A DNA stretch of 64,000 nucleotides from an uncultured Tenacibaculum sp. (GTDB taxonomy: Bacteria > Bacteroidota > Bacteroidia > Flavobacteriales > Flavobacteriaceae). Each line of letters begins with the position of its first letter. Position 1 is the stretch's first letter. A program made the position numbers and the translations under genes. Below are positions 26,949-34,929 of the stretch, one piece after another. Location: NCBI GenBank assembly GCA_947501615.1, contig CANMWK010000007.1, positions 1-64,000 of the forward strand. Direction: 5' to 3'. The notes under the pieces are model-generated. The model had not been told where the DNA came from and did not search any database. It worked only from the letters and a program-made list of their open reading frames with translations.

Positions 26949-29063
26949 ATGAAAAAAATATATCAACAACTAACCCTATTACTTTTTGTTTTAGGTTCAG
27001 TAACTATACAAGCACAGTTTTTAAATCCAGATAAACCAACAAATCAAAACGAATTCTTGATTGGTGGTGGGAATGCTATCATTGCAGGACCAGGAGATGG
27101 TTGTCGAAATTGCTCTTCAGAAATAAGAGATTTTAATTTTGCATTTAGCAATAGTTTTAATGCTGCTTTAGCAAACGAATTATTAATACAACAAGCTGCA
27201 AGAAGAGCTGCACATGATTGGTATGAAAAACAAAAAGAAGTTATACGTAAACACCTAAATAATTTCTTTGACCATAGTGGGGATTATGAGCAAGCTAAAA
27301 ACAGACTTTTTGCTGAATCAGAGAAAAGAGCAATAGATATTAATCGTTTCGATATTCAAAATGAATATAATAGATTAAATTCTAATGTTAGTAGAGGTAA
27401 AAACCAAGATTTAAAAGGGCTGAGAGCTCTTAAACAACGTGAACTAGAAATAAGAAATGGAAATATTTCGAATTCTTTATATGCTGATGTGAAAGTCAAT
27501 GGAATACCGCTTAAAAACATTAACAATTTAAGTTCAATTACCAGAGAACGAAATAAAATATTATTAACTAATAATTTAGATAGAAAGTTATGGGGATCTC
27601 ACCAATATAGCTTTTTAGCTAAAAGTATGGATCGTAATAATCCTTTTCAAGAAGAACTATTGAGGGAAACTAATCGAGTTAAAAATCAATATTATGGTTC
27701 TTACAATTATTGGGATCGATTAAATTATATTCAACTTTTAGTCCATACAGAGAAAATTTTAAAAAGCAGAGGCTTTCCAGGGATTGTTTTTAGCAACCAA
27801 GAATTACAAATATTCGGCAAATTTGATGGTAAAACTGTTGTAGCAACAAGAGCATATATTGAAAATTTCTTGCAACAAGAATACTTGGATAATATGTATG
27901 TTATGCACCCAGATTACTGGAAAGTATTATTAGATAAACATTTTGGAGGATTGCTATTAAATCAAAATGCAGCTAAAAACCTTCATAGAAAGTTAATAAA
28001 GGAAGAGCGTGATAGATTAGTTAAGAACACACCTCTAGGAGCTAATTCAAGTGTAGACTATTTAGTAAATGAGTTAGGTATTACCAATAAAGATGAATTC
28101 AATTGGTTAAATGCTAATCCTAATAGGGCTAAGTTTTACGAAACAATTATTGAGGATCAAAAAAGAAATGTAGCTATTGGAGAATATGGAAACACATTAT
28201 TAGGTGATGATATAATTATCGTAGGTGGTACTGAAGGACCATTTGGTAATGCAAGAGAATTAGCCTCAACAGAGATTAAAAATGGAGGATTAGTTCAAGC
28301 TATGATTGAAGAGTTAGGAATTACTGATAATTCACAAAAAAGATATTTGTATAACTTTTCTAAAGAAGCGAATAGGTTAAGAGAATTAGCAGATAAAAAC
28401 AGAGTAAATGAAATTATTAGCTCAAATGGAAAGTTAATTATTAAGGAAATAATAAAACTTTTTACTAATAATGAAAATAGAGAAGGTGTAACATTTTTAA
28501 GCCCAAATCGATACCTTAGTACTCCAAAAGTTAATCCAAAAGAAGAAACCAAATGTTTTGATATAACAAAACCAGCAAAGATGATCATATATGCAGAACA
28601 GTCAATTCAAAATTCTAGAGAAATATCAGCTAGAATTGGTCATGCTTTTGTAGGTATTCAACAAGGTAACATAGTTAGAAATTTAGGATTTTATCCAGAT
28701 AGCCCAATGGCATCAGTTTTAGGAAACCAAAACAGTGAAATTCATGACAATAGCAGATCTCCTTTTCATGTTAGTATATCAGTAGACATTTCTAGTAATC
28801 AATTATCGAGCATTATTAATATAATAAATAATTTTCCTAAAACATATGAATTAAATGATTATAATTGTACTGATTTTGCAATACAAATAGCTAATGCAGG
28901 TGGTTTAGATTTGCCAAAAACTATTGGTAAATATAGTGTTTTTTTTAAAGGTAGAAACCCTTCTGATTTAGGAGAGGATATACGAGCTATGCCGGACAAT
29001 AATAATATGACAATAAATAGATCAGGAGGCCTAGCACCAGCAAGATCAGGAGAATGTGACTAA
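26949..29063 (+). CDS. Secreted protein with permuted papain-like C-terminal domain
   Basis: A 704-aa protein with a Sec signal peptide (ends near SVTIQAQ). Residues 30-~520 are helical and unrecognised. The C-terminal ~150 residues contain His565 in RIGHAFVGI, then Cys640 in DYNCTDFAI. The order His before Cys, with this motif spacing, fits circularly permuted NlpC/P60-like (LRAT-like) thiol hydrolases, which attack peptides or lipids. No T9SS tail is seen. With the Sel1 protein upstream and small lipoproteins downstream, an effector with immunity proteins is possible, but not shown. Confidence 0.5.
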   Translation: MKKIYQQLTLLLFVLGSVTIQAQFLNPDKPTNQNEFLIGGGNAIIAGPGDGCRNCSSEIRDFNFAFSNSFNAALANELLIQQAARRAAHDWYEKQKEVIRKHLNNFFDHSGDYEQAKNRLFAESEKRAIDINRFDIQNEYNRLNSNVSRGKNQDLKGLRALKQRELEIRNGNISNSLYADVKVNGIPLKNINNLSSITRERNKILLTNNLDRKLWGSHQYSFLAKSMDRNNPFQEELLRETNRVKNQYYGSYNYWDRLNYIQLLVHTEKILKSRGFPGIVFSNQELQIFGKFDGKTVVATRAYIENFLQQEYLDNMYVMHPDYWKVLLDKHFGGLLLNQNAAKNLHRKLIKEERDRLVKNTPLGANSSVDYLVNELGITNKDEFNWLNANPNRAKFYETIIEDQKRNVAIGEYGNTLLGDDIIIVGGTEGPFGNARELASTEIKNGGLVQAMIEELGITDNSQKRYLYNFSKEANRLRELADKNRVNEIISSNGKLIIKEIIKLFTNNENREGVTFLSPNRYLSTPKVNPKEETKCFDITKPAKMIIYAEQSIQNSREISARIGHAFVGIQQGNIVRNLGFYPDSPMASVLGNQNSEIHDNSRSPFHVSISVDISSNQLSSIINIINNFPKTYELNDYNCTDFAIQIANAGGLDLPKTIGKYSVFFKGRNPSDLGEDIRAMPDNNNMTINRSGGLAPARSGECD

Positions 29064-29075
29064 ATAAATATAATC

Positions 29076-29534
29076 ATGATAAAAACAATAAAAATTTTAG
29101 TTGTATTAATTATTTGTATTTCTTGTACTTCAAAAAAGAAAGAAGCCTTAATTGAATCTTTTTTTAATGATGTATTCATTACTGAAAACAAAACAGGAGA
29201 GGAATTACATAAAGAATACATTTATATAGAAACAGATAGACCTTTGAAGGATAAATTATTATTTTTTAATGAAGGAGTAAGAATTTTAAAAGAAACTAAT
29301 CCTTTATTATCGGATAAGAAAGAAAACCTTTCTTTTACTATTACTAAATACACTGAAAGTGATTATAATGATTTAATTCCTTTTTATAAAGAAATCATAA
29401 AAGATGTTTATGTAATAACTGCAAAATCAAAAGTTATTGCTTATGTACTTATGAAAGAAGATAAGATTTATGCATTTAACACATTACAAAAAGGATCTCA
29501 AGGACCTGGATATTTTATAAGTGATTTTAATTAA
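29076..29534 (+). CDS. Small lipoprotein, possible immunity protein
   Basis: A 152-aa protein with lipobox IICISC (Cys17). The mature part is about 135 residues of mixed alpha/beta character, unrecognised. It lies 12 bp after the papain-like gene and is probably co-transcribed. Position and size would suit an immunity lipoprotein against the protein upstream. That role is inferred from context only. Confidence 0.5.
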   Translation: MIKTIKILVVLIICISCTSKKKEALIESFFNDVFITENKTGEELHKEYIYIETDRPLKDKLLFFNEGVRILKETNPLLSDKKENLSFTITKYTESDYNDLIPFYKEIIKDVYVITAKSKVIAYVLMKEDKIYAFNTLQKGSQGPGYFISDFN

Positions 29535-29535
29535 A

Positions 29536-29970
29536 ATGAAACTTTTTATTACTATAATTTTAACACTATATTCATTCATTCTATTTAGCCAGAAAAAAGA
29601 AACGCTTTATATTTTAGATAATAAACGAATTATTAATAGTGATGAACATAGACAGTTACACTATCTTTTTAGCATAAAATCTAAAAACAAAAAATTCAAT
29701 AATGATGCTTATCTTTTTACCATTCCTAATCAGATGAGTTTTGATAATTTTAAAGATGTTGAAGATTTAGAAAAAGAGGTGAAATTAGATACGATTCAAA
29801 ATGTAGTTGATATTCGTAAGCTAGGAAAGAAAAAACCTTGTGATTTACATGATTTTTTAAGTTTAAAAAATATTTTTTTAGTCTACAAAAAAAGAAACAT
29901 GTCTAAAATGGTTTGTTTACCCTTAATTTACGAAGGAACACAAAAGAACGCTGAAATGATGAAGTTTTAA
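29536..29970 (+). CDS. Small secreted protein of unknown function
   Basis: A 144-aa protein starting at ATG 29536, directly after the previous stop (an upstream GTG at 29521 is less likely). It has an N-terminal signal sequence (KLFITIILTLYSFILFSQ) and an unrecognised ~125-residue mature part. It is the last gene of the secreted module; a terminator at 30036-30075 follows, formed by a remnant of the ArdC-RecA gene end. Confidence 0.5.
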   Translation: MKLFITIILTLYSFILFSQKKETLYILDNKRIINSDEHRQLHYLFSIKSKNKKFNNDAYLFTIPNQMSFDNFKDVEDLEKEVKLDTIQNVVDIRKLGKKKPCDLHDFLSLKNIFLVYKKRNMSKMVCLPLIYEGTQKNAEMMKF

Positions 29971-30035
29971 ATTAAATTAATATTTAAAGAAAAACAACCA
30001 AGATAAATAAGTACACCTTACAATTAAATTCTTAA

Positions 30036-30075
30036 AAAAGAAGTGGAGTTTTAAAATTCCACTTCTTTTATTTTA
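30036..30075. terminator. Bidirectional terminator (copy 1)
   Basis: GAAGTGGA (30040-30047) pairs with TCCACTTC (30058-30065), with A before and TTTTATTTT after. The same hairpin with flanks recurs at 30867-30908, where it carries the stop of the ArdC-RecA gene. Confidence 0.8.
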
Positions 30076-30200
30076 GACTTTTAAATCCTATATGTAACCT
30101 TCCAGAATAGATTATTATACTTTTGGTTTTTAAATTTCTATTTTGATAATGATTTTTCTAAAATATGCTTTTTTATGAGGTTACAATTTTGTAAATTGAT
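30051..30200 (-). pseudogene. Remnant of the ArdC-RecA gene 3' end
   Basis: The minus strand encodes KNHYQNRNL...IIYSGRLHIGF, matching KNRYQNKNL...NIYSGSLNLIS of the intact gene at 30885, and still ends KIKEVEF plus TAA at 30051-30053, but in a shifted frame. Upstream the match decays (KKAYFRKN versus YVYTDKN). This is a degraded duplicate of roughly the last 50 codons, left beside the cargo genes at 30233-30845. Confidence 0.7.
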
Positions 30201-30232
30201 TAAATCTGTCAGATAGAACAAAATTCTACAAA

Positions 30233-30706
30233 ATGAAAGATACAGTACAACTGACGCCAAAGGTGAGAGGTGTAATTAAAAAATTAACTTTTATATTAAT
30301 TTTTTGCATGACTAATGTATTAATCTCATGCAAATCAAATAAAGATTTAGTTAAGGATAAAGGTAAATACACTATAAAAAAATACAAATCTCAAAGTGGA
30401 TTAACCAGTATTACTTTGAACGCATATGATGAAATTGGTAATAAATTCAACCCTTTTGTTGAAGTAAATGACATTTTTTTTCAATTCAAATTTAACAAAA
30501 ACGAGATTTTCCCTATAGTAGTTAGTACTAAACCTGATAAGAAATATAATATCGTATTTCATGATATAAAATCGTATGATTTGAAAATCAAAACAACAAC
30601 AAATAAAGGAGACTCTTTGGTTATTAATGCTCACCTAAGAGAAAAACCATCAGAACCTTTTTGGCACTTAAATAAAATAAAAAAAGTAGATGACAGTATT
30701 AAATGA
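30233..30706 (+). CDS. Lipoprotein of unknown function
   Basis: A 157-aa protein with a hydrophobic stretch at 17-32 ending in lipobox LISC, so lipidation is likely if translation begins at an internal site or if the long basic N-region (20 residues) is tolerated. The mature part is beta-rich and resembles a small carboxypeptidase-regulatory-like domain, weakly. It lies between the two copies of the ArdC-RecA gene end, so it is cargo. Its 3' end overlaps the next small gene by 17 bp. Confidence 0.5.
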   Translation: MKDTVQLTPKVRGVIKKLTFILIFCMTNVLISCKSNKDLVKDKGKYTIKKYKSQSGLTSITLNAYDEIGNKFNPFVEVNDIFFQFKFNKNEIFPIVVSTKPDKKYNIVFHDIKSYDLKIKTTTNKGDSLVINAHLREKPSEPFWHLNKIKKVDDSIK

Positions 30707-30845
30707 TTTTAGCTTAGGGCTTTTTATATGGCAATTTGTTTCAATAGCTCTTATTTTTATTGTTCCTTACTTTTTGTATAAGTTAAATAAATTCTTAAAT
30801 CTTAGTATAAAAGATTTAAAGAGAAAAAACGATCGAGATAAATAA
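30690..30845 (+). CDS. Small membrane protein, 51 aa
   Basis: The ATG at 30690 opens a 51-aa frame with one clear membrane helix (FIWQFVSIALIFIVPYFLY) followed by a basic tail (KDLKRKNDRDK). It overlaps the end of the lipoprotein gene by 17 bp, which suggests translational coupling, and stops just before the terminator at 30867. No family is recognised. Confidence 0.45.
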   Translation: MTVLNDFSLGLFIWQFVSIALIFIVPYFLYKLNKFLNLSIKDLKRKNDRDK

Positions 30846-30866
30846 TACATTTTACAATTAAATACT

Positions 30867-30908
30867 AAAAAAGAAGTGGAGCTTTTAAAACTCCACTTCT
30901 TTTATTTT
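30867..30908. terminator. Bidirectional terminator (copy 2)
   Basis: GAAGTGGAG (30873-30881) pairs with CTCCACTTC (30891-30899), flanked by A on the left and TTTTATTTT on the right. It separates the rightward cargo genes from the convergent leftward operon and overlaps the ArdC-RecA stop codon (30885-30887). Confidence 0.85.
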
Positions 30909-32924
30909 AGCTTCTTGTTCATTTATATCTAAACTTATAAGATTTAAGCTCCCAGAATAAATATTATAGTGTAGTTCTTCTAAATTTTTGTTTTGGTATC
31001 GGTTTTTATCGGTATACACATAATGTTTTTTAAAGTCTGGAGATTTTTCAACATAAAAAATACAATCTCCATCAAAAGCACTTTTAGAACCACCACGCAT
31101 TTTTCCATCTGCTGTTTGTTGAAATACAATTAAAAACAATTTTCCGTTGTATTTCTTACGTAAATGAGTATCAATCTCCAGCTTACTATCTAATTCTTTC
31201 AGCTTGGCAAAACTATCGATAACAATCACATCATGTTCTCGTATTATTTTGTCTAGTTCGGAGATATTATCTATACTAAAAATATCAGTATTGTGTAATG
31301 TTTTTGCTCCTTTATAATATAGATCTGCTTTTTCCCAATACAATTCACTGTCTTTATGCTCTTCCATGGTAATATGTGCTACTTTATACCTTTGTGCTAA
31401 GGCATCAATAAAACGAAAGGCAAATCGTGTTTTTCCGCTTCCTTGTTTACCTGCTATAGTAGCGACTAAACTTTCTTTGGGTTTGATCTCTAATTTTCCT
31501 AAGAAAGTAGCGAGGTGATGATCTGCAATTTCATAGCGTTTTACAACTTTATGCTTACGTTGTTCCTTTAAAAAGGCTGCTGAATTTTTATCGACTTTCT
31601 CCCCTGGTACTCTATTTAACTTTTTTGTTGTTGGTCTAGCTAATTGTTCTAGTGCATTTGTAGGTAATGGGCTAGCTAAGCCAATACTTGTAACAGGTTT
31701 TGTTTTAGGTTTTACTTTTTCTACTTCTACAGTAAAATCTGCTGTTGCTTTTTGCTTTAATGTATCATAAAATTTAGGCTGTTTTTGGTCGTTCACCTGT
31801 AATAAATAATCTACTGCTTTTTGAGCCTCTGAAGCCGCACGCATAAGCAGTTTATTATCCTGCCCCATAAACTGTAAGGCTAATAGCCAATTCTTTAAAT
31901 AGCTCGCATGATTTTTCTGTGTTTTCCATAGCATCCCTGCTTGTGCGGATAAAAATACTGCTCCAAATTCTGCGATAAGTTCCTCTTTGGCATATTCCAC
32001 CGAACCAAACTTATTTTTTAAATCACGGTTAAGGCGTTTCGGATGTCCTGTACTGTGGATCATCTCATGAAACAGTGTGCTATAATAACTCTCACTTGTA
32101 TGAAAGTTTGTATAGTTAGGTATGCTTACAATATCTTTTAAGGGAGAATAATACGCTCCTTTCGCTCCATGCTTTATAATTGCACTATTTTTTGGGAAAT
32201 TCTTTATGATAAGTTCCGCTATTGGGTTTCTCTGATCTTCTTTACGCTCTTTTTTAGGTGGGATATAGCCTAGTCTTGCTTTTTCTAGATCTGTAAGATG
32301 ATCCAATTTAAAATCGATACCCTCAACATCATTTCCATTATAAACAATGTATTCTTTTAAGATGGGAATGGTTTTTACTAAATAATCAAAATGACTAGTA
32401 TCGTGCCCATTATTTTTTAGATGTTCTAGCATTTCATTTTTATTATAAGTGGTCAGGTGTTTGTCTTTTCGCTTAGACTCAAACTTGTACAAGCTTGTGA
32501 AATACACGATAAGGTGTGGTTTTGCTTTAGGGTTTAATTTTCCTTTTTTATCACGTATTTGATCTTTAGTTAAGAAGTAGGGATTTTTAAAAACGGCTAT
32601 AGGGTTTCCCATTTTAAGCACAATTACATTAATACCTCTGTATGGCTTTTTTGTAGCGTAACTAGTTGGGTTTAGATAAATCGCATGATCTAAGGTATTG
32701 GTGTCCCACTCTTGTTTCCATTTTCCTTTTGATGTCTTAACCGATTTGATAATGATATCGGTAATTTTTTGATAAATCGCATTTGGAGATAAAGACGGGG
32801 CATGTAAAGCAGTACTGAAGTTATGATCTGCCTCTATATAATCCAGTCCTGCTAAAAACTCATATGGAAACTCATTAGTATTAGCTTTTACTGTAGTGTT
32901 TTGCTTTTTACTTTTTTTTTTGAG
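30885..32924 (-). CDS. ArdC-like zincin fused to a RecA-like ATPase (frameshifted start)
   Basis: The N-terminal part (AIYQKITDIIIKS, then PYRGINVIVL) is the ArdC ssDNA-binding domain, followed by a zincin domain with HEMIHSTGH (residues 185-193 counted from the GTG at 32621). The C-terminal third is a RecA/RadA-like ATPase: Walker A GKQGSGKT (near 395), Walker B VIVIDS, and GKMRGGSKSAFDGD. ArdC proteins protect incoming DNA; the ATPase suggests a DNA-processing role. No ATG, GTG or TTG occurs in frame between the stop TAG at 32925-32927 and 32621, and a GTG start there would cut the ArdC domain, so expression by -1 frameshift from the gene at 32888-33313 is inferred. Confidence 0.75.
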   Translation of the reverse strand, partial: LKKKSKKQNTTVKANTNEFPYEFLAGLDYIEADHNFSTALHAPSLSPNAIYQKITDIIIKSVKTSKGKWKQEWDTNTLDHAIYLNPTSYATKKPYRGINVIVLKMGNPIAVFKNPYFLTKDQIRDKKGKLNPKAKPHLIVYFTSLYKFESKRKDKHLTTYNKNEMLEHLKNNGHDTSHFDYLVKTIPILKEYIVYNGNDVEGIDFKLDHLTDLEKARLGYIPPKKERKEDQRNPIAELIIKNFPKNSAIIKHGAKGAYYSPLKDIVSIPNYTNFHTSESYYSTLFHEMIHSTGHPKRLNRDLKNKFGSVEYAKEELIAEFGAVFLSAQAGMLWKTQKNHASYLKNWLLALQFMGQDNKLLMRAASEAQKAVDYLLQVNDQKQPKFYDTLKQKATADFTVEVEKVKPKTKPVTSIGLASPLPTNALEQLARPTTKKLNRVPGEKVDKNSAAFLKEQRKHKVVKRYEIADHHLATFLGKLEIKPKESLVATIAGKQGSGKTRFAFRFIDALAQRYKVAHITMEEHKDSELYWEKADLYYKGAKTLHNTDIFSIDNISELDKIIREHDVIVIDSFAKLKELDSKLEIDTHLRKKYNGKLFLIVFQQTADGKMRGGSKSAFDGDCIFYVEKSPDFKKHYVYTDKNRYQNKNLEELHYNIYSGSLNLISLDINEQEAKIKEVEF

Positions 32925-33313
32925 CTAATTTTTTCAATCCTACCGCCCTTAGTATACCTGTAGCCTTTCTTTAGTTTGCCGTTTGCTTGTAAGCCCTCTT
33001 TTTTTGAGGGCTTTGGGATTTTAGCTGTTTTTACAATCCTACCTTTTTCAAATCGCCATCCCTTACGTAGTTTTCCGTTTTTGGTCAATGCTTCTTTATA
33101 TGCTCCCACATGATAAGGTGCATGTAAAGCTGTTGGGTATTGCTGTATTGCAATGGTAAAGGTGTCTACCTCTGGATTGTCCAATAGGATTTTTGACAAT
33201 CGATATACCACCTCTGTATTGTTTCTTTTTTTTGCTTTTTCGATCAATTGTATTAGCGCATCTTTGCTAATATCCCTACCATTTAAAGCATTAAATTCGT
33301 CTATAATTTTCAT
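32888..33313 (-). CDS. Basic repeat protein, donor of a -1 frameshift into ArdC-RecA
   Basis: A 141-aa protein from ATG 33313 (a TTG four codons earlier is less likely). It has a helical N-terminus (~1-45) and two basic repeats, NGKLRKGWRFEKGRIVK and NGKLKKGYRYTKGGRIEK. Near its end, codons 32912-32921 form an A10 run; zero-frame reading stops 9 codons later, while a -1 shift continues into the ArdC-RecA frame, giving a protein of about 810 aa. Its ATG overlaps, as ATGA, the stop of the frameshifted lysozyme product. A single-base error in the A run would be the other explanation. Confidence 0.65.
   Translation of the reverse strand: MKIIDEFNALNGRDISKDALIQLIEKAKKRNNTEVVYRLSKILLDNPEVDTFTIAIQQYPTALHAPYHVGAYKEALTKNGKLRKGWRFEKGRIVKTAKIPKPSKKEGLQANGKLKKGYRYTKGGRIEKISSKKKVKSKTLQ
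32912..32921 (-). promoter_or_regulatory. A10 slippery run, -1 frameshift site 2
   Basis: Ten T on the plus strand (A10 on the coding strand). Slipping one base back here joins the frame of the 141-aa gene to the start-less ArdC-RecA frame. Poly-A runs of this length are known to support ribosomal frameshifting and transcriptional slippage. Confidence 0.6.
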
Positions 33314-33400
33314 TTCTTTTTCCAATTTTTATAAATCCAATAACTAACTAGTACAACTCCAAGAGTGCCTACAACTAGACTAGTTTTCTTTTTTTTTTAA
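33310..33400 (-). other. -1 frame extension of the lysozyme: C-terminal membrane anchor
   Basis: After the A10 run the -1 frame reads KKTSLVVGTLGVVLV, then SYWIYKNWKKK and TGA (33310-33312): one membrane helix with a basic end, the same C-terminal design as several proteins of this operon. It has no ATG, GTG or TTG of its own, so it can only be made by shifting. Its TGA overlaps the next ATG (33311-33313) as ATGA, as expected for a real, coupled reading frame. Confidence 0.65.
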
Positions 33401-33947
33401 TGAGTACACCAAATTTTCTACCTAAGGCAAAAACTCTACTTTCCCAACTCTTTGCGAAGTATTTATAATCGTCTAGGTTTTGGTAATACGCCAAACGTTC
33501 TTGTCCGATTCTTAGAAATAGTTTCTCTCGGTCTACTGCGTTAATCTCAGCTAAGGTTTTTGATCCTATAACTCCGTCAACTACTAATTGTTTACCGAAA
33601 TACTTGTTAAGGGTATGTTGTACGATTTTAGCCGTTACTCTAGGGTTAGCGTTAATGGCATGATCGGCAATCATTTCCGCTACTGCTTGACTCTGTATTT
33701 CATCTGCCTTTACCTTATCCCAAAATTCATTTTTAAACAAAATATGGGCATCAAACTGAGTGATTGCCTTCATATCTTCAATACTAGGCGGTCTACCAAT
33801 AACACGTTCATAAAACCTAGCTGAGATTCCAAAATTTGTTCCTACACGTTCCCCTTTAGAATTGTAATTTCCTTTGTCATTTTTTAAATTTTGATACCCT
33901 CCCTCGGCACTCTCTAAAGAGGGCTTAAATAATGCATAGCTTGCCAT
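33375..33947 (-). CDS. GH108-type lysozyme (endolysin), possible frameshifted membrane form
   Basis: A 190-aa peptidoglycan hydrolase of glycoside hydrolase family 108. The catalytic Glu is in SAEGGYQNLKNDKG (near residue 15), followed by GTNFGIS, and the C-terminal half is a peptidoglycan-binding-3 domain (GVIGSKTLAEIN). It would degrade the cell wall during entry or release. At residue ~185 an A10 run (33389-33398) occurs; the zero frame adds only RKLV and stops, whereas a -1 shift adds a membrane helix and ends at 33310. No signal peptide is present. Confidence 0.85.
   Translation of the reverse strand: MASYALFKPSLESAEGGYQNLKNDKGNYNSKGERVGTNFGISARFYERVIGRPPSIEDMKAITQFDAHILFKNEFWDKVKADEIQSQAVAEMIADHAINANPRVTAKIVQHTLNKYFGKQLVVDGVIGSKTLAEINAVDREKLFLRIGQERLAYYQNLDDYKYFAKSWESRVFALGRKFGVLIKKKRKLV
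33389..33398 (-). promoter_or_regulatory. A10 slippery run, -1 frameshift site 1
   Basis: Exactly ten A on the coding strand near the 3' end of the lysozyme gene. The shift needed (-1) is the same as at 32912-32921, in the adjacent gene. Confidence 0.6.
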
Positions 33948-33960
33948 ATTCTTTTTCTTT

Positions 33961-34449
33961 TTAAAATTGTATTAATTGCTTTTTTCCAAGTATTGTAACC
34001 TCCAATTCAAAAGTTAAATGCTCGGTAAATTCCTGTTGGATTTTTTCTTTCTTTACGAGTTGTTGCACCAATAATTCTCCTGCTGTGGCTAAGGGTAATT
34101 TTACATGAATCGGTGTAAAAAAGTAAAAACTCTTACTTGGTATGATAATCGTATTAGTATCTAAATGGGTATGTGCTAACAATGTATTAGTTTTCTTATG
34201 GTATACCCGTAGTGTCTTTAGCTTTACAAATCCTGTATTGATCTCAAATGAGGTTTCAGTAGGATTTAACGCATGTAGGTGTAGCTTTACAGCAATGCGT
34301 TTAAAAGACAAGCTAAAATTACTAATTCGTGACACCCCAAACTCCAAGTGATCCAGTAGTGTTTCTAGCTGTTTTTTCTTATGACTAACATACCCTAGTA
34401 TCGATGCAATAGTTATCGCTCCAAAGGTTAGAAGTGTTGCGCTTTTCAT
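33961..34449 (-). CDS. Membrane-anchored beta-sandwich protein (LEA-2-like)
   Basis: A 162-aa protein with an N-terminal membrane helix (LLTFGAITIASILGYVS) and a beta-rich domain whose alternating strands (FSLSFKRIAVKLHLHALNPTET, FVKLKTLRVYHK) look like the LEA-2/WHy fold, weakly. It may be a structural protein inserted in a virion or cell membrane. It lies in the leftward operon, 14 bp before the lysozyme gene. Confidence 0.5.
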   Translation of the reverse strand: MKSATLLTFGAITIASILGYVSHKKKQLETLLDHLEFGVSRISNFSLSFKRIAVKLHLHALNPTETSFEINTGFVKLKTLRVYHKKTNTLLAHTHLDTNTIIIPSKSFYFFTPIHVKLPLATAGELLVQQLVKKEKIQQEFTEHLTFELEVTILGKKQLIQF

Positions 34450-34489
34450 AGTTTTTTATAGGCATTAGTTTATGTCTTATTTTTTTATG

Positions 34490-34577
34490 TATATTTATCA
34501 TAGTAGTAGTTAAGTAAGTTCTCCGAAAAGAATGGAAACAACTAGTTTGGTAAAGCCTCAGCAATGAGGCTTTTTTT
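34490..34577 (+). ncRNA. Candidate antisense small RNA
   Basis: The 126-bp gap between two leftward genes holds a plus-strand -7-like box TATATTTA (34490-34497) and a plus-strand intrinsic terminator: AAGCCTCA (34553-34560) with TGAGGCTT (34565-34572), then T7. The enclosed ~75-nt transcript has no meaningful ORF and runs opposite to the operon. The terminator is clear; the promoter is one mismatch from consensus. Confidence 0.4.
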
Positions 34578-34923
34578 ATAGCTCTGTTCCGTATTTACTA
34601 CTATACTTTTCCAGTTTTTCTTGCTGTACTGCGATAATTCCGTGCAATTTTTTATTCATCTGTTCTAGCTGTGCGATATACTCACTAAGGGATTGTATGC
34701 GAGCTAAAAAATCACTCTTAACACTCTCGATCATTTCTGAATTAATCTCAAAAGCTCTTTTGTAGTTCTCTAGTTTTTGAAGCTCTGCATTATAGCGTTG
34801 TTCCAAAGCCTCTGCCTGTGCTTGTTGTAGTTTTATACTGCGCATTTTAAGCCCCGCAAAAAAGGAGACAATAACGCTGATAACTCCTACTAGTTTATCC
34901 CAATGTTCCAATAACAATTCCAT
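34576..34923 (-). CDS. Membrane-anchored coiled-coil protein
   Basis: A 115-aa protein with an N-terminal membrane helix (LVGVISVIVSFFAGLKM, residues 11-27) followed by a continuous coiled coil rich in Gln, Glu and Leu (~32-110). The design resembles small phage structural or spanin-like proteins, but no family is recognised. It lies 6 bp after the gene at 34930. Confidence 0.5.
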   Translation of the reverse strand: MELLLEHWDKLVGVISVIVSFFAGLKMRSIKLQQAQAEALEQRYNAELQKLENYKRAFEINSEMIESVKSDFLARIQSLSEYIAQLEQMNKKLHGIIAVQQEKLEKYSSKYGTEL

Positions 34924-34929
34924 GATTTT

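Noticed and set aside
32621..32888. ArdC-RecA starting at GTG 32621 as an independent gene
   Set aside because: The conserved ArdC N-terminus (AIYQKITDIIIKS, PYRGINV) is encoded upstream of this GTG in the same frame, so a start there would delete part of the domain.
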